The position numbers were made by a program, and so were the translations under genes. 64,000 bases of DNA from Litorimonas sp046250185. GTDB taxonomy: Bacteria > Pseudomonadota > Alphaproteobacteria > Caulobacterales > Maricaulaceae. Shown one piece after another: positions 16,046 to 25,551 of this stretch; position 1 is the first letter of the stretch, and each line of letters begins with the position of its first letter. The stretch lies in the NCBI RefSeq assembly GCF_046250185.1, contig NZ_CP176469.1. One strand, written 5' to 3'. Below the pieces are notes generated by a model. The model was not told where the DNA came from. It made no database searches and worked only from the letters and a program-made list of their open reading frames with translations.

Positions 16046-17857
16046 TTATTTGGCGCTCTCGCGCATCTCTTCAAGTTCCAGCCATTCTTCTTCATATGCC
16101 GACAATTCATTCTGCGCTGTTGTTAGCGCGTCTGTCGTCGCCATGAAACCGTCTGGATCGCGATTGTAAAATTCGACATCGGCCATTTTTTCTTCCAGCG
16201 ATGCGATTTTTGCTTCAACCGCTGCCATGTCTTTGGGCAGTTGTTCGAGGCGGAATTTATGTTTGAAGGATAGCTTGCCGCCAGATTTTGGCCCAGAGGC
16301 TGCCGGGGCATCGGGTTTGGACTGGTTTGGTTTTTTCTTGGAAGATCGCACCGTCTTGGCCTGAACGCCCTTACCGCGCTGACGCACCATATCGGTATAT
16401 CCGCCCGCAAATAACTCCCAATCACCGGGGGATTTAAAGGCAAGAGTGCGTGTCACAGTACGGTCCAGAAAATCCCGATCATGGGAGACGATGATCACTG
16501 TGCCTGCATAATCCGCGACGATCTCTTGCAACAAATCCAGCGTTTCCAAATCCAGATCATTGGTCGGTTCGTCCAGCACGAGCAGGTTTGACGGGAGCCG
16601 GAACCCCCGCGCGAGTTGCAGCCGCGCCCGCTCGCCGCCTGATAGCACATGAATGGGCGTGCGCACTTGTTCGGGCAGGAAGAGGTAATCTTTCATATAG
16701 CGCTGCACATGGACCGACGCATCACCGACAATCACCGTATCGCCACCCCCATCGGTCAGCGCTTCGCCGAGATTCCAGTCGGGGTTTAGCGCTTCACGTT
16801 TCTGATCAATGATCAGCGGTTCGAGATTTTGGCCCAGATCGATTGTGCCGCTATCCGCCTCCATCTGTCCCATCATCATTTTGAGCAAGGTGGTTTTGCC
16901 TGAGCCGTTTGGCCCGACCAACCCAATGCGCTCGCCGCGCGTGATCCGCAGGCTAAGGTCGTCCACAATCCGCTGCTCGCCAAAGGCTTTCGCGACATGT
17001 TTCATTTCCACCACGCGCTTGCCCGAGGTCTTGCCTTCGGTCACGGAGACGTTCGCATTGCCTTGGACGCCTTGATGGTCTTTGAGCTGTTTTCGCAGCG
17101 AGCCAAGATCTTTGAGGCGTTTCACATTACGCTTGCGGCGGCCTGATACGCCGTGAACGACCCAGTGTTGTTCCCGGCTGATTTGCCGCGCGAGCTTGTG
17201 CTGATCCAATTCTTCTTGCTCCAGCATCTCGTCGCGCCAATCTTCGAACTTAGCGAAGCTTTGGTCGAGCACACGCGTTGTTCCGCGATCCATCCACACC
17301 GTCTTGCGCGAGAGGTTTTCCAGAAAGCGCCTATCATGGGAGATCAAAACAATCGCAGAGTTTAGGCGCGACAACTCGTTTTCCAGCCACTCAATCGCGG
17401 GTAAATCCAAATGGTTGGTCGGTTCGTCCAGCAGCAAAATATCAGGGGAGGGCGCGAGCGCCCGTGCCAAGGCGGCCCGCCGCGATTCGCCGCCGCTCAT
17501 CACGCTTGTATCTTCTTGGCCAGTCAGGCCGAGGGCATCGAGCAAATACGGGATACGCACCCCGTCATCTGCGCCGACAAGCCCGTCGCGAATATAATCT
17601 TCGCTGGTTTTAAATTGTGTCAAGTCGGGGTTCTGATGGAGATAGCGCCATGACGTGCCGGGCTTTACAAATCGTTCGCCCGCATCCGCCTCGACCAGCC
17701 CCGCTGCGATCTTTAGCAAGGTCGATTTGCCAGAGCCGTTACGCCCCACAAGACAAATGCGGTCGCCTTCATAGACAGACAATTCCGCCGATTTCAGTAG
17801 CGGCGTACTGCCAAATGTCAGAGCGATGTCGCGGAGTGTTAAAAGAGGTGGAGCCAT
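16046..17857 (-). CDS. uup: ABC-F family ATPase, Uup-like
   Basis: 603 residues with two ABC ATPase domains and no membrane segments. Walker A motifs are GRNGSGKST (~39) and GPNGSGKTT (~318). Signature motifs are MSGGESRRAALARAL and LSGGERARLQLARGF, and DEPTNHLDLPAIEWLE/DEPTNDLDLETLDLLQ follow. A Lys-rich linker leads to a C-terminal coiled coil (~530-600), the feature that distinguishes Uup from EttA. Uup proteins act on ribosomes or DNA; in E. coli loss affects transposon excision and ribosome function. The start codon lies 24 bp after a putative intrinsic terminator in the leader, suggesting regulated read-through. Confidence 0.9.
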   Translation of the reverse strand: MAPPLLTLRDIALTFGSTPLLKSAELSVYEGDRICLVGRNGSGKSTLLKIAAGLVEADAGERFVKPGTSWRYLHQNPDLTQFKTSEDYIRDGLVGADDGVRIPYLLDALGLTGQEDTSVMSGGESRRAALARALAPSPDILLLDEPTNHLDLPAIEWLENELSRLNSAIVLISHDRRFLENLSRKTVWMDRGTTRVLDQSFAKFEDWRDEMLEQEELDQHKLARQISREQHWVVHGVSGRRKRNVKRLKDLGSLRKQLKDHQGVQGNANVSVTEGKTSGKRVVEMKHVAKAFGEQRIVDDLSLRITRGERIGLVGPNGSGKTTLLKMMMGQMEADSGTIDLGQNLEPLIIDQKREALNPDWNLGEALTDGGGDTVIVGDASVHVQRYMKDYLFLPEQVRTPIHVLSGGERARLQLARGFRLPSNLLVLDEPTNDLDLETLDLLQEIVADYAGTVIIVSHDRDFLDRTVTRTLAFKSPGDWELFAGGYTDMVRQRGKGVQAKTVRSSKKKPNQSKPDAPAASGPKSGGKLSFKHKFRLEQLPKDMAAVEAKIASLEEKMADVEFYNRDPDGFMATTDALTTAQNELSAYEEEWLELEEMRESAK

Positions 17858-17880
17858 AGCGGCTCGCTATAACGCGTTTG

Positions 17881-17923
17881 AAAAAAAATACGAACAAAAC
17901 TTACCGTGCGGCGTATGTAAGTT
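17881..17923 (-). terminator. Putative intrinsic terminator in the uup leader
   Basis: A perfect 7-bp stem with a 12-nt loop is followed on the minus strand by TTTTGTTCGTA and then eight Ts. The stem is AT-rich, so strength is moderate. Confidence 0.45.
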
Positions 17924-18028
17924 GCGTCCAAGCTATTGCTCCTCCTAGGGCGCCGTTCGACCTTCAGGGACGAGGAGATAGTAAAGGCATTCCCACAGGT
18001 CACTCTTTTTAGCGAGCGAAAGCCGCCT
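17881..18028 (-). ncRNA. Structured leader or small RNA candidate upstream of uup
   Basis: On the minus strand a TATAAT box (18040-18035) is followed by ~145 nt with two inverted repeats. One is CTAT..CTCCTC pairing with GAGGAG..ATAG (about 17976-17933). The second is a 7-bp stem AACTTAC/GTAAGTT (17923-17898) followed by a U-rich tract ending in eight Ts (17888-17881), which looks like an intrinsic terminator. It lies 24 bp before the uup start. It could be an attenuation leader for the ABC-F gene or an independent sRNA. The -35 region is poor and no Rfam family was recognised. Confidence 0.4.
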
Positions 18029-18097
18029 TACTGAATTATAAACACCTCTTGCGTCGTTTTTTATTGCAAGCTCGCGCAATAGCGGCAGTATTGGGCC

Positions 18098-21000
18098 ATG
18101 GCACAAAAGTGGGCACATCAAACATATCAGCAGGCTGCAAATCCCCGACCCGCCTTGGCGGCTTGGCTTGTCGCTGTACTGTTAGCCGTCTTGTTTATCT
18201 TATCGACGCCGCAATTTGCTGTTGCGCAAGACAGCGTGGTCACGCCCCCGCCTTTCACCGAAAAAATGCTACAAGCCCGTCTCGAGTCTGTTGCCGTTGA
18301 TAGTGACCTGACCGAGGAGCAAAAAGCGCAGGCCAAGACTGCGCTAGAACTGGCGATTTCGCGACTATCTGACTCGCAAGAATTAGAGAGCCAGCGAGCG
18401 CAATATCAGGGTGATCTGGAAAACGGCACTGCGAATATCGCCCGCGTGAATGAGCAAATTAAAGAACAACGTGCTTTGCTCGCGCAACCCCCTGTCCCTT
18501 TAGGCGAGATGATTGGCGAGGCGGCGCTTTACAAATTGGAGCAACAACTGCTGCAGAAAGAAAGCGCCCTACGCGCGCTGCAAGCTGAAGCGGAAGGCTA
18601 TACGAGCAGTCTGCAAAGACTTTCTGCCCGCCAATCCGTTATTCCTGGCGAATTAAATGAAGCGCGGACTAAGCTGTCTGAAATCACAGCCTCCCTTGCC
18701 GACACGGCTGATAGCAATCTCGACACGGTAGCAGCGGCTCGGAACCGCGCCTTGCGGGCGCGTCAATATTACAGACAAGTGCAGACCGCAGCTTTGGAGG
18801 CGGAACTCGCCAGCCTGCCGCAACGCCAAGAATTAGTGACAGCGCGGCGAGCGCTGACAAATCTCCGCGCCGAGCTTGTCTCTCGCGATGTGCGGGCCTT
18901 GCAAGAACAAACAGGCCAGCGCCGCGTGAAAGAAGCTGTCCTAATCGAGCAGCAAACTATGGCGGCCTTAGATGAACTTCTCTCGACCCATCCTGCGGTA
19001 ACAGCGATCGCTGAAGAAAATCTCGAACTCGCACGGCAAATCAAAACCATCGCAGAGCGAGAAACGCTTGTGTCGAAAGAAACCGCCAGCGCGAGAGGCT
19101 TGCAAGCCTATGTGGCCGATGACGTAACGGCGGCCAAGGAGTTGGTGTCATCTGGCAGCTTGGACCGTGAAGCGGGGGCGACCTTGCGGCGGTTGGAAAA
19201 CCAATTTAGCGCCCCGCGCGAAATTAAATCGAACATCGAACAAACGCGGCAATACCGCACCGATGCGACGCGCCAGCGTATTGTCGCTCAAGAGGCGCTG
19301 CGTGATCTCCCCCTTGGTCAGCTTGACCCTGTGAAGATACAAAGAGCGGTCAGAGACGAATTTGCCACGGCGCCGCCGCTGACCATGGAAGACTTTGCGG
19401 AGATACAAATCCTTTTGGATCAGCAACGTGACTTGCTCCGTCAAGTCGCACAAGCCGCCTCTAGCCGCATCAATCACCTCTCGGAATTGCAAGGTGTTCA
19501 GGAGGCGCTGCTGTCAGAAACAGAGGAGCTGCAAGCCCTTCTCAGCGAAAATTTATTATGGGTGCCAAGCGTGCCTGCGATCAGCCTGTCTTGGCCTGCC
19601 GAAGTGGTGAAGGGTGCATTTGAAGTCGTCTCGCCGTCACACCTTTCAACGATAGCGGTCGTGGCACTGGAGCAAGTGAGGGCGTTTTGGCCGTTTCTGC
19701 TGGCGTTCGGTTTGCTGATATTTGCCTTGATCCGCGTGCGTCCGCGCCTGTGGGATGATATATTGCGGCGGAGCGAAGACGTTGGGCGGGTCACTGTCGA
19801 TAGTGCGTGGCACACGCCGAGCGTGGCGGTGAGCGGCCTTCTGATGGCCTTGCCATTTCCCCTGATATTTTTGGTCATCGCGTTCATGTTTGAATTAAGC
19901 GACAGCCCCGAACCGATTATTGAAGGGATATCAGACGGGTTTCTAAACCTCGCCATCTTCGCTTTCATTTTGATCACGTGGCGCGTCTGGGATCGGGACA
20001 AGTCTTTATTCGCTGCGCACTTTAAATTACCGCGCTCTATCCGCCATGCTGTTAATCGCAATTTGCGGTGGTTACTGCCAGTGTTAGGCGTGGCAATTTT
20101 ATTTTCTGGCATCGCAGGGAGCTTGTCTTCCCAGACCGTTGCCGAAGGTTTTAACCTCTTCATCTTCATCGTGATCGCGGTCAGCTTGGCTGTGTTCGGC
20201 TTCCGTGTGCTATGGTCAAAGCGGGATCAGTGGGCGCAATATTTGGCAACCGATAGTTTTCTAACGCGTCACCGCAATGCGATTTCAGTTCTCGTGATTG
20301 GCGCTCCGTCCATTGTCGCTGTGCTGGCAGCGGCCGGATATTTGGAAAGCGCAGGCGCTCTGCTGGAGCGGTTATTCCTATCGGGCGTGCTTTTGCTGAT
20401 CGCCTATGTTGCCTACGGCATCGTCAAGCGGGCAATTACTGTCGCCCAACGTCAAATTAAATATCGCCAAGCGATTGAACGCCGCGACGCAGCCTTGAAA
20501 GCGCGTGAGGAAAAAGCAGAAGCCGAGGAACGCGGCGAGGACATGCCGACGCCCGCGCCTGTCGATACGACTGAGATCGATATTTCCACAATCACGCGGC
20601 AATCCTCTCAACTGCTGAGTTTGATCATTGCGATTGGCATTGCGGCTTTCTTCTGGATGATCTGGTCTGATTTATTGCCAGCTTTGACCTTCTTTGATGG
20701 CTTTGAAGTTTGGGATTTCGACACAGGGAAACTTCGCGAAGACGGGCAGCCGCTCATGCAGTCGGTCACAGTGTGGAGCATTATTCAATCACTTGTGATC
20801 ATCATTTTAACGGTCACCGCCGCGCGTAATTTGCCAGGATTTTTAGAAGTCTTTGTCCTCAACCGTATGGGGGTCGATGCGGGCACACGTTACGCTATGG
20901 TGACTGTGTTGGGCTACGTCATTATTGGTGTTGGCGTTATCGTGTCGCTTGACCGTCTTGGTTTGCAATGGTCGCAACTGAAATGGATCGCGACGGGTCT

Positions 21001-21628
21001 GTCTGTGGGTATTGGTTTAGGTCTGCAAAAGATCATTGCGAACTTTGTGTCAGGTTTGATTATCTTGTTTGAACGGCCCGTGCGGATTGGTGATTACGTC
21101 ACAATTGGCGAGCAGAGCGGGACGGTGTCGCGTATTCAAATCCGCGCGACGACCCTCGCCGATTTAGATAATCGAGAAATCTTGATCCCGAACGAAGCCT
21201 TAATTTCAGAGCGCGTTACGAACTGGACCTTGTCTAGCTCTATCACGCGCTTGATCGTGCCAGTCGGTATTGCTTATGGTTCTGACACCGATGCCGCGCG
21301 CGATCTGATGTATGAGACACTGAAGGTTATTCCGAAAGTGTTGGATAATCCGCCGCCGCAAGTCCTATTTGTAGGCTTTGGCGATAGCTCGCTCGACTTT
21401 GAACTGCGCGTTTTCTTACGCAACTTTGAGGACCGCGTGCCGATGCGCCATACGATCCATACAGAGATTAACCGCGCCTTGGCCAATGCGGGCGTCACCA
21501 TTCCGTTCCCGCAAAGCGATCTGCATATTGTGTCGCAGACAGGCCCGCTGGAGATTTCGTCCAAACCTGCATCCAAACAAAAAGCGAAGCCAAAAGCAAA
21601 ACCCAAAGCTCCGCCAAAGTCGACCTAG
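18098..21628 (+). CDS. Large MscS-family mechanosensitive channel (MscK/KefA-like)
   Basis: 1176 residues. A signal peptide (cleavage ~43, FAVAQ) is followed by a ~450-residue periplasmic region rich in coiled coil. Then come about eleven membrane helices and a C-terminal MscS domain. The pore helix and beta domain are clear: SVGIGLGLQKIIANFVSGLIILFERPVRIGDYV and TLADLDNREILIPNEALIS. The size and architecture match MscK/MscM (KefA) rather than small MscS. Such channels open under membrane tension and release ions on hypo-osmotic shock. The extreme C-terminus is a Lys/Pro/Ala tail. Convergent with alkB, with 2 bp between the stops. Confidence 0.88.
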   Translation: MAQKWAHQTYQQAANPRPALAAWLVAVLLAVLFILSTPQFAVAQDSVVTPPPFTEKMLQARLESVAVDSDLTEEQKAQAKTALELAISRLSDSQELESQRAQYQGDLENGTANIARVNEQIKEQRALLAQPPVPLGEMIGEAALYKLEQQLLQKESALRALQAEAEGYTSSLQRLSARQSVIPGELNEARTKLSEITASLADTADSNLDTVAAARNRALRARQYYRQVQTAALEAELASLPQRQELVTARRALTNLRAELVSRDVRALQEQTGQRRVKEAVLIEQQTMAALDELLSTHPAVTAIAEENLELARQIKTIAERETLVSKETASARGLQAYVADDVTAAKELVSSGSLDREAGATLRRLENQFSAPREIKSNIEQTRQYRTDATRQRIVAQEALRDLPLGQLDPVKIQRAVRDEFATAPPLTMEDFAEIQILLDQQRDLLRQVAQAASSRINHLSELQGVQEALLSETEELQALLSENLLWVPSVPAISLSWPAEVVKGAFEVVSPSHLSTIAVVALEQVRAFWPFLLAFGLLIFALIRVRPRLWDDILRRSEDVGRVTVDSAWHTPSVAVSGLLMALPFPLIFLVIAFMFELSDSPEPIIEGISDGFLNLAIFAFILITWRVWDRDKSLFAAHFKLPRSIRHAVNRNLRWLLPVLGVAILFSGIAGSLSSQTVAEGFNLFIFIVIAVSLAVFGFRVLWSKRDQWAQYLATDSFLTRHRNAISVLVIGAPSIVAVLAAAGYLESAGALLERLFLSGVLLLIAYVAYGIVKRAITVAQRQIKYRQAIERRDAALKAREEKAEAEERGEDMPTPAPVDTTEIDISTITRQSSQLLSLIIAIGIAAFFWMIWSDLLPALTFFDGFEVWDFDTGKLREDGQPLMQSVTVWSIIQSLVIIILTVTAARNLPGFLEVFVLNRMGVDAGTRYAMVTVLGYVIIGVGVIVSLDRLGLQWSQLKWIATGLSVGIGLGLQKIIANFVSGLIILFERPVRIGDYVTIGEQSGTVSRIQIRATTLADLDNREILIPNEALISERVTNWTLSSSITRLIVPVGIAYGSDTDAARDLMYETLKVIPKVLDNPPPQVLFVGFGDSSLDFELRVFLRNFEDRVPMRHTIHTEINRALANAGVTIPFPQSDLHIVSQTGPLEISSKPASKQKAKPKAKPKAPPKST

Positions 21629-21630
21629 CG

Positions 21631-22749
21631 TTACATATCCAACGTCAAGACTTTGGACATATCCCCGTCCACATTCGCTAGCACACGCGGGTCCATGACG
21701 CGGCGAAAGAGCGGCGGAACATAGCCGATCATATTCATCGCCATATACCCAAATGGCAGTTGCGGCGCGTCTTTGAATGTCCGCAAGTTCTGATAATGGC
21801 GCGTTGGATGGGCGTGATGATCGGAATGACGTGCGAGATTATAAGACGTCAAATTTGTCACAAGTTGATTGCAATTCCAGCTATGTTCAGGCTGGCACGG
21901 GACATATTTTCCGTTGGGTCGCTTCTGTCTTAGTAAGCCATAATGCGCGAAATAATTCTGCGAACTTAACGCCATGACAGAGATCACCATGGCGATGACC
22001 AAGTAGGGAATTACGGCCAGGCCGAGCGCTGCTATCACGGCGCCGTAGATCATAATTTGCATCAGCGTGCAGGCGACAACTTCGTTGCGCAGCGAAAATT
22101 TCGAATAGCCCTTGCGGCGGGCGCGCTCGCTTTCAATCGCCCAAGCCCGTTTCCACCCGCCAGGATATTCGCGCAGGATAAAGGCCCAGTAACTCTCGCC
22201 AAACCGCGCCGTCGCGTGATCTTCTGGCGTCGCTACAGCGGAGTGATGGCCGCGATTATGCTCAATCCGAAAATGCCCTAAAAAGCTAGGCGCCAGCATT
22301 AGCAGCGCTATCCATTTAGAGATTTTATCCGTCTTGTGGCCTGTTTCGTGTCCTGCATTAATCGCGAAGGCTAGGCCCCAACCATGGGCAATCGCCAGCG
22401 CAATATAAGCATGGACGGGCAGGGGATGGCTGACGACAAACCATGCCCCGATCACCCATGTCAGGTAAATCAGCGGTAGCAACATATGCACCATGAATTG
22501 ATAAAAACGGCTCATCTCCGCCGCATCTTCCATCAGGCCGAGCAGGTCATGTGTGTCCTCCCCGATCAGGGCGTCCAGCAGCGGCATAACTATGTAAAAC
22601 ATCGCCACAGGCAACCAAGCAAACCACGCATTTCCGCTCATCCATATGGTCACCACGCCCAGAAGTGGCGTGAGGGGAAAGAGCAGCGAGACCAGCCAGA
22701 GGTGGCGTTTGGCGCTACGGAACCGTGCGAAGGATAGTGTGTTGGCCAT
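21631..22749 (-). CDS. alkB: Alkane 1-monooxygenase (AlkB family)
   Basis: 372-residue integral-membrane di-iron hydroxylase. The His boxes are all present: HETGH (134-138), EHNRGHH (163-169) and RHSDHH (307-312), plus NYFAHYGL (His269), the AlkB signature. About six hydrophobic helices surround them. The family oxidises the terminal methyl of medium-chain alkanes to 1-alkanols, taking electrons from rubredoxin and rubredoxin reductase. Neither of those is encoded nearby. It is divergent from a TetR gene and a TonB receptor, with three inverted-repeat operators in the shared promoter, one only 12 bp before this start. Substrate range is not deducible by eye. Confidence 0.92.
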   Translation of the reverse strand: MANTLSFARFRSAKRHLWLVSLLFPLTPLLGVVTIWMSGNAWFAWLPVAMFYIVMPLLDALIGEDTHDLLGLMEDAAEMSRFYQFMVHMLLPLIYLTWVIGAWFVVSHPLPVHAYIALAIAHGWGLAFAINAGHETGHKTDKISKWIALLMLAPSFLGHFRIEHNRGHHSAVATPEDHATARFGESYWAFILREYPGGWKRAWAIESERARRKGYSKFSLRNEVVACTLMQIMIYGAVIAALGLAVIPYLVIAMVISVMALSSQNYFAHYGLLRQKRPNGKYVPCQPEHSWNCNQLVTNLTSYNLARHSDHHAHPTRHYQNLRTFKDAPQLPFGYMAMNMIGYVPPLFRRVMDPRVLANVDGDMSKVLTLDM

Positions 22750-22760
22750 GATGAACTCCT

Positions 22761-22825
22761 ATTGATAAATGTATCATTAGTCGCTGTTGATAAAACTGTC
22801 AATAGTTATTGATAAAAACATCAAT
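22761..22825. promoter_or_regulatory. Three inverted-repeat operators between alkB and tetR
   Basis: Three 18-bp elements lie at 22761-22778, 22786-22803 and 22808-22825, each of the form RTTGATAAANNN-RTCAWT. The third is a perfect 6-bp inverted repeat (ATTGAT-N6-ATCAAT). Their centres are about 25 and 22 bp apart. The position between divergent alkB and a TetR gene makes them the likely TetR binding sites. Binding is inference. Confidence 0.7.
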
Positions 22826-22913
22826 AATAAAGCTGCGGGGATTTGACGTTTGAGTTTTATCTGTGATTTTCAGCGAATCTAGGTCATATAGAGGACTATG
22901 CTTTTCTCGGATC

Positions 22914-23543
22914 ATGACGATGGATAAGATGCAATCCACACCCGCCTGCGGAACGGATGCGGCGCGGGCAGGTCGACGTGGCCGCCGCCTCTCGCCCGAA
23001 GCGCGGCAGCAGCAACTTCTTGATTGTGCGATACAAGCCTGTGCGCAGATTTCAGTCGACCGCATTGGTCACGGCGATATTGCCAAGCTCGCCCATGTTT
23101 CAACGGCAACAGTCTTTAATTATTTCCCAACCCGCACGGCGCTGATCGAGGCTGTGCTGGGGGAGATTACGGCATTGGTCGAGGGGCTATTTGATCAATT
23201 CACCTCCATGCCAAATTTTGACGCTCTTCCACCTGCGCAGCAATTCTTGGGTCTGGCCGCGACTTATAACAATATGATCGCGACGCAACCGCAGGCGATC
23301 AAGGCGTTCCTGAATTGGTCAGTGACATTTAATCCCGATGTCCGACCGCAATATCTGGCGTTTCAAGATCGCGTATTGTCCCGCCTAACCGAGGCTCTGC
23401 CCGCGATTGTCAGGTCTGAGCAGGATGCGCGGATTATCTACGGCGCGGCGAATATGTTTGCGACCATGCGGATTGACGGCGCGAGTGAAGACGTCCTGAC
23501 AGGCTTCATTGCGCGTCTGTCTGATGCGTTTTTGCCCCATTAA
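22914..23543 (+). CDS. TetR family transcriptional regulator
   Basis: 209 residues from ATG 22914 (22920 is also possible). The N-terminal helix-turn-helix is typical of TetR: LLDCAIQACAQISVDRIGHGDIAKLAHVSTATVFNYFPTR, with the YFPTR end of the recognition helix. The C-terminal ligand domain is all helical and not conserved. It is divergent from alkB and 8 bp upstream of the TonB receptor gene, so it probably forms an operon with the receptor and controls both sides through the inverted repeats at 22761-22825. The inducer is unknown; an alkane, alcohol or fatty acid derivative is a reasonable guess. Confidence 0.85.
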   Translation: MTMDKMQSTPACGTDAARAGRRGRRLSPEARQQQLLDCAIQACAQISVDRIGHGDIAKLAHVSTATVFNYFPTRTALIEAVLGEITALVEGLFDQFTSMPNFDALPPAQQFLGLAATYNNMIATQPQAIKAFLNWSVTFNPDVRPQYLAFQDRVLSRLTEALPAIVRSEQDARIIYGAANMFATMRIDGASEDVLTGFIARLSDAFLPH

Positions 23544-23551
23544 TTGAGACT

Positions 23552-25534
23552 GTGAAACGCTTTCTACCATGGCTTTTGATCAGCTGCTCCACGGCCGCTT
23601 GGGCGCAGGATATGGATGACGTGATTACAGTTTACGACACGCGGCGCACGACATTGAGCGCGCCGTTAAGTGTGGATTTGATCAATGGTTCCGAGATCGA
23701 CACGACCGCGCTAGTCCATCCTGCCGAATTGCTCAACCGTGTGGCGGGCGTGAATATCCACCGTGGTTCGGGCCAAGAGCATCTGACAGCGATCCGCTCT
23801 CCCGTGCTGGTCGGCGGGGCTGGGGCAGGGAGCTTTCTTTACCTCCAAGACGGCGTGCCGCTGCGCGCAGCGGGGTTTGCTAATGTCAACGGCCTGTTCG
23901 AGGGCGGGACAGAATTCGCGCGCCAAATCGAAGTCATCAAAGGCCCCGGACCCGCGACTTACGGTTCCAACGCCGTCCACGGCTTGATCAATATCGTGTC
24001 GCGTGACGTTGATAATTATCGCCGCCTTAAAGTCATGGGCAGCGACCGTGGCTTTGCCAGTGTGCAAGCGATTGTGCCTGTAAGTGATGGATTTCAAATC
24101 GCCTCGTCACTGACCCATGATAGCGGCTTTCGCGAAAATAGTGGTTTTGATCAGCAAAAGATCGAGTTGAAATATCAGGGCAGTTTCGGCCACCAATGGG
24201 ACGTTGACTGGCTGACGGCATTTAATAATTTGAACCAAGAAACGGCGGGGTTCTTGCAAGGCGACGACGCTTATCTAGACGACGATCTTCGCTTTACCAA
24301 TCCAAACCCCGAAGCGTTCCGCGACGGTAAATCCTACCGCACGCAAGCACGGTTTGAGCGGTATGTCTTGGACGGCCAAACAAAGCTTGCCCTCACGCCC
24401 TATGCTCGCCGTGCCGAGTTGCGCTTCCTCCGTCATTTTGTGCCAGGGCAAGCGTTGGAGAAAAACGCGCATAATTCAATCGGGCTGCAGACTGCGCTCT
24501 ATAAGGACGATGATTACAACATCGGTGTGGACGTCGAATATAGCGAAGGCTCGCTCTATGAATTTCAAGCCAATCCAACTCGCTTTTCTTTCACGCAAGG
24601 CTTGCATTACGACTATGACGTAAAATCTTTTGTTGGCGCGGTCTATGCAGAAAAAGACGTAAGGCTGGCGGATGACCTGATCCTCGATCTTGGCCTACGC
24701 GCGGAATATACCTCCTATGACTACACCAATAATGCCAGTGTGGGCGTCAGTGGGCGTTTCATTCGGGTAGGGGATCGCAAGGATGGCTTCCTCACCGTGA
24801 CGCCGAAAGCCAGCCTGCAATATATTGCGAGCGATCACGTTCGCCTCTACGCCCGCGCTGCCAGAGGCTCCCGCGCCCCGCAAGTCACGGACCTCTATTC
24901 TGTGCAACAAAATCAAGTTGCAGGCGAGGCGGATGTTGAGACGCTGGACAGCTTGGAAGCAGGGCTGAAATGGCGCGACGGTAACTGGCAGGTGGAACTG
25001 GCGGGTTTCACAATGTGGAAGGATAATTTCTTCTTCCGCAACGCCAACGGATTTAATGTCGTCAACGGCAAAACTCGTCATGTTGGGGCAGAGCTCAGTT
25101 TTTCAGGTGCTCTCACTGATTGGCTAAGCGTGTCGGGCGATGGGACACTCGCGAAACATACCTATGATTTCACCTTGGACGAAGGCTCACCCGCGAATAA
25201 TATTACCTCTGGTGACCGCGTTGATACGGCGCCAAACACCCTCGCCCATATGCGCCTGACAGCGCGCCCATCATCGTCTCTGATGGCCGAGATTGAATGG
25301 CGGCATATGGGCAGTTATTTCACCAACCCTGGCAATACGGCGAGTTATCCCGGTCACGATATTTTCGTGCTGCGCAGCAGTTTTGATGTTTCGTCAGAGG
25401 TGAGTATCTTTGGCCGCGTCGATAATCTCTTCGATGCTCGCTATGCTGACCGCGCTGATTTTGCCTTTGGCAATGAACGCTATTTCCCCGGCCGCCCCCG
25501 AACCGTGTTTTTAGGCTTGTCGTCTGAGTTCTAA
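23552..25534 (+). CDS. TonB-dependent outer-membrane receptor
   Basis: 660 residues from a GTG start at 23552, 8 bp after the TetR stop. A signal peptide (STAAWA|QD) is followed by a TonB-box-like DDVITVYDTRR stretch. The plug domain (~30-160) contains LLNRVAGVNIHRGSGQEH and QIEVIKGPGPATYGSNAVHGLINIV. A ~500-residue 22-strand barrel follows, ending in Phe (SSEF) after the NLFDARYADRADF box typical of the C-terminus. Such receptors import substrates across the outer membrane with TonB energy. The genomic position next to alkB suggests a hydrocarbon-related ligand rather than iron. That is inference. Confidence 0.9.
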   Translation: MKRFLPWLLISCSTAAWAQDMDDVITVYDTRRTTLSAPLSVDLINGSEIDTTALVHPAELLNRVAGVNIHRGSGQEHLTAIRSPVLVGGAGAGSFLYLQDGVPLRAAGFANVNGLFEGGTEFARQIEVIKGPGPATYGSNAVHGLINIVSRDVDNYRRLKVMGSDRGFASVQAIVPVSDGFQIASSLTHDSGFRENSGFDQQKIELKYQGSFGHQWDVDWLTAFNNLNQETAGFLQGDDAYLDDDLRFTNPNPEAFRDGKSYRTQARFERYVLDGQTKLALTPYARRAELRFLRHFVPGQALEKNAHNSIGLQTALYKDDDYNIGVDVEYSEGSLYEFQANPTRFSFTQGLHYDYDVKSFVGAVYAEKDVRLADDLILDLGLRAEYTSYDYTNNASVGVSGRFIRVGDRKDGFLTVTPKASLQYIASDHVRLYARAARGSRAPQVTDLYSVQQNQVAGEADVETLDSLEAGLKWRDGNWQVELAGFTMWKDNFFFRNANGFNVVNGKTRHVGAELSFSGALTDWLSVSGDGTLAKHTYDFTLDEGSPANNITSGDRVDTAPNTLAHMRLTARPSSSLMAEIEWRHMGSYFTNPGNTASYPGHDIFVLRSSFDVSSEVSIFGRVDNLFDARYADRADFAFGNERYFPGRPRTVFLGLSSEF

Positions 25535-25551
25535 GCCCTTATCTCGGCGCC

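Noticed and set aside
17881..18028. Naming the leader RNA 6S or another known RNA
   Set aside because: Length fits 6S, but no signature could be matched by eye, so it is kept as an unnamed candidate.
22787..22825. FNR-type site (TTGAT-N4-ATCAA) before alkB
   Set aside because: Spacing between half-sites is 6, and three similar elements fit a TetR operator better.
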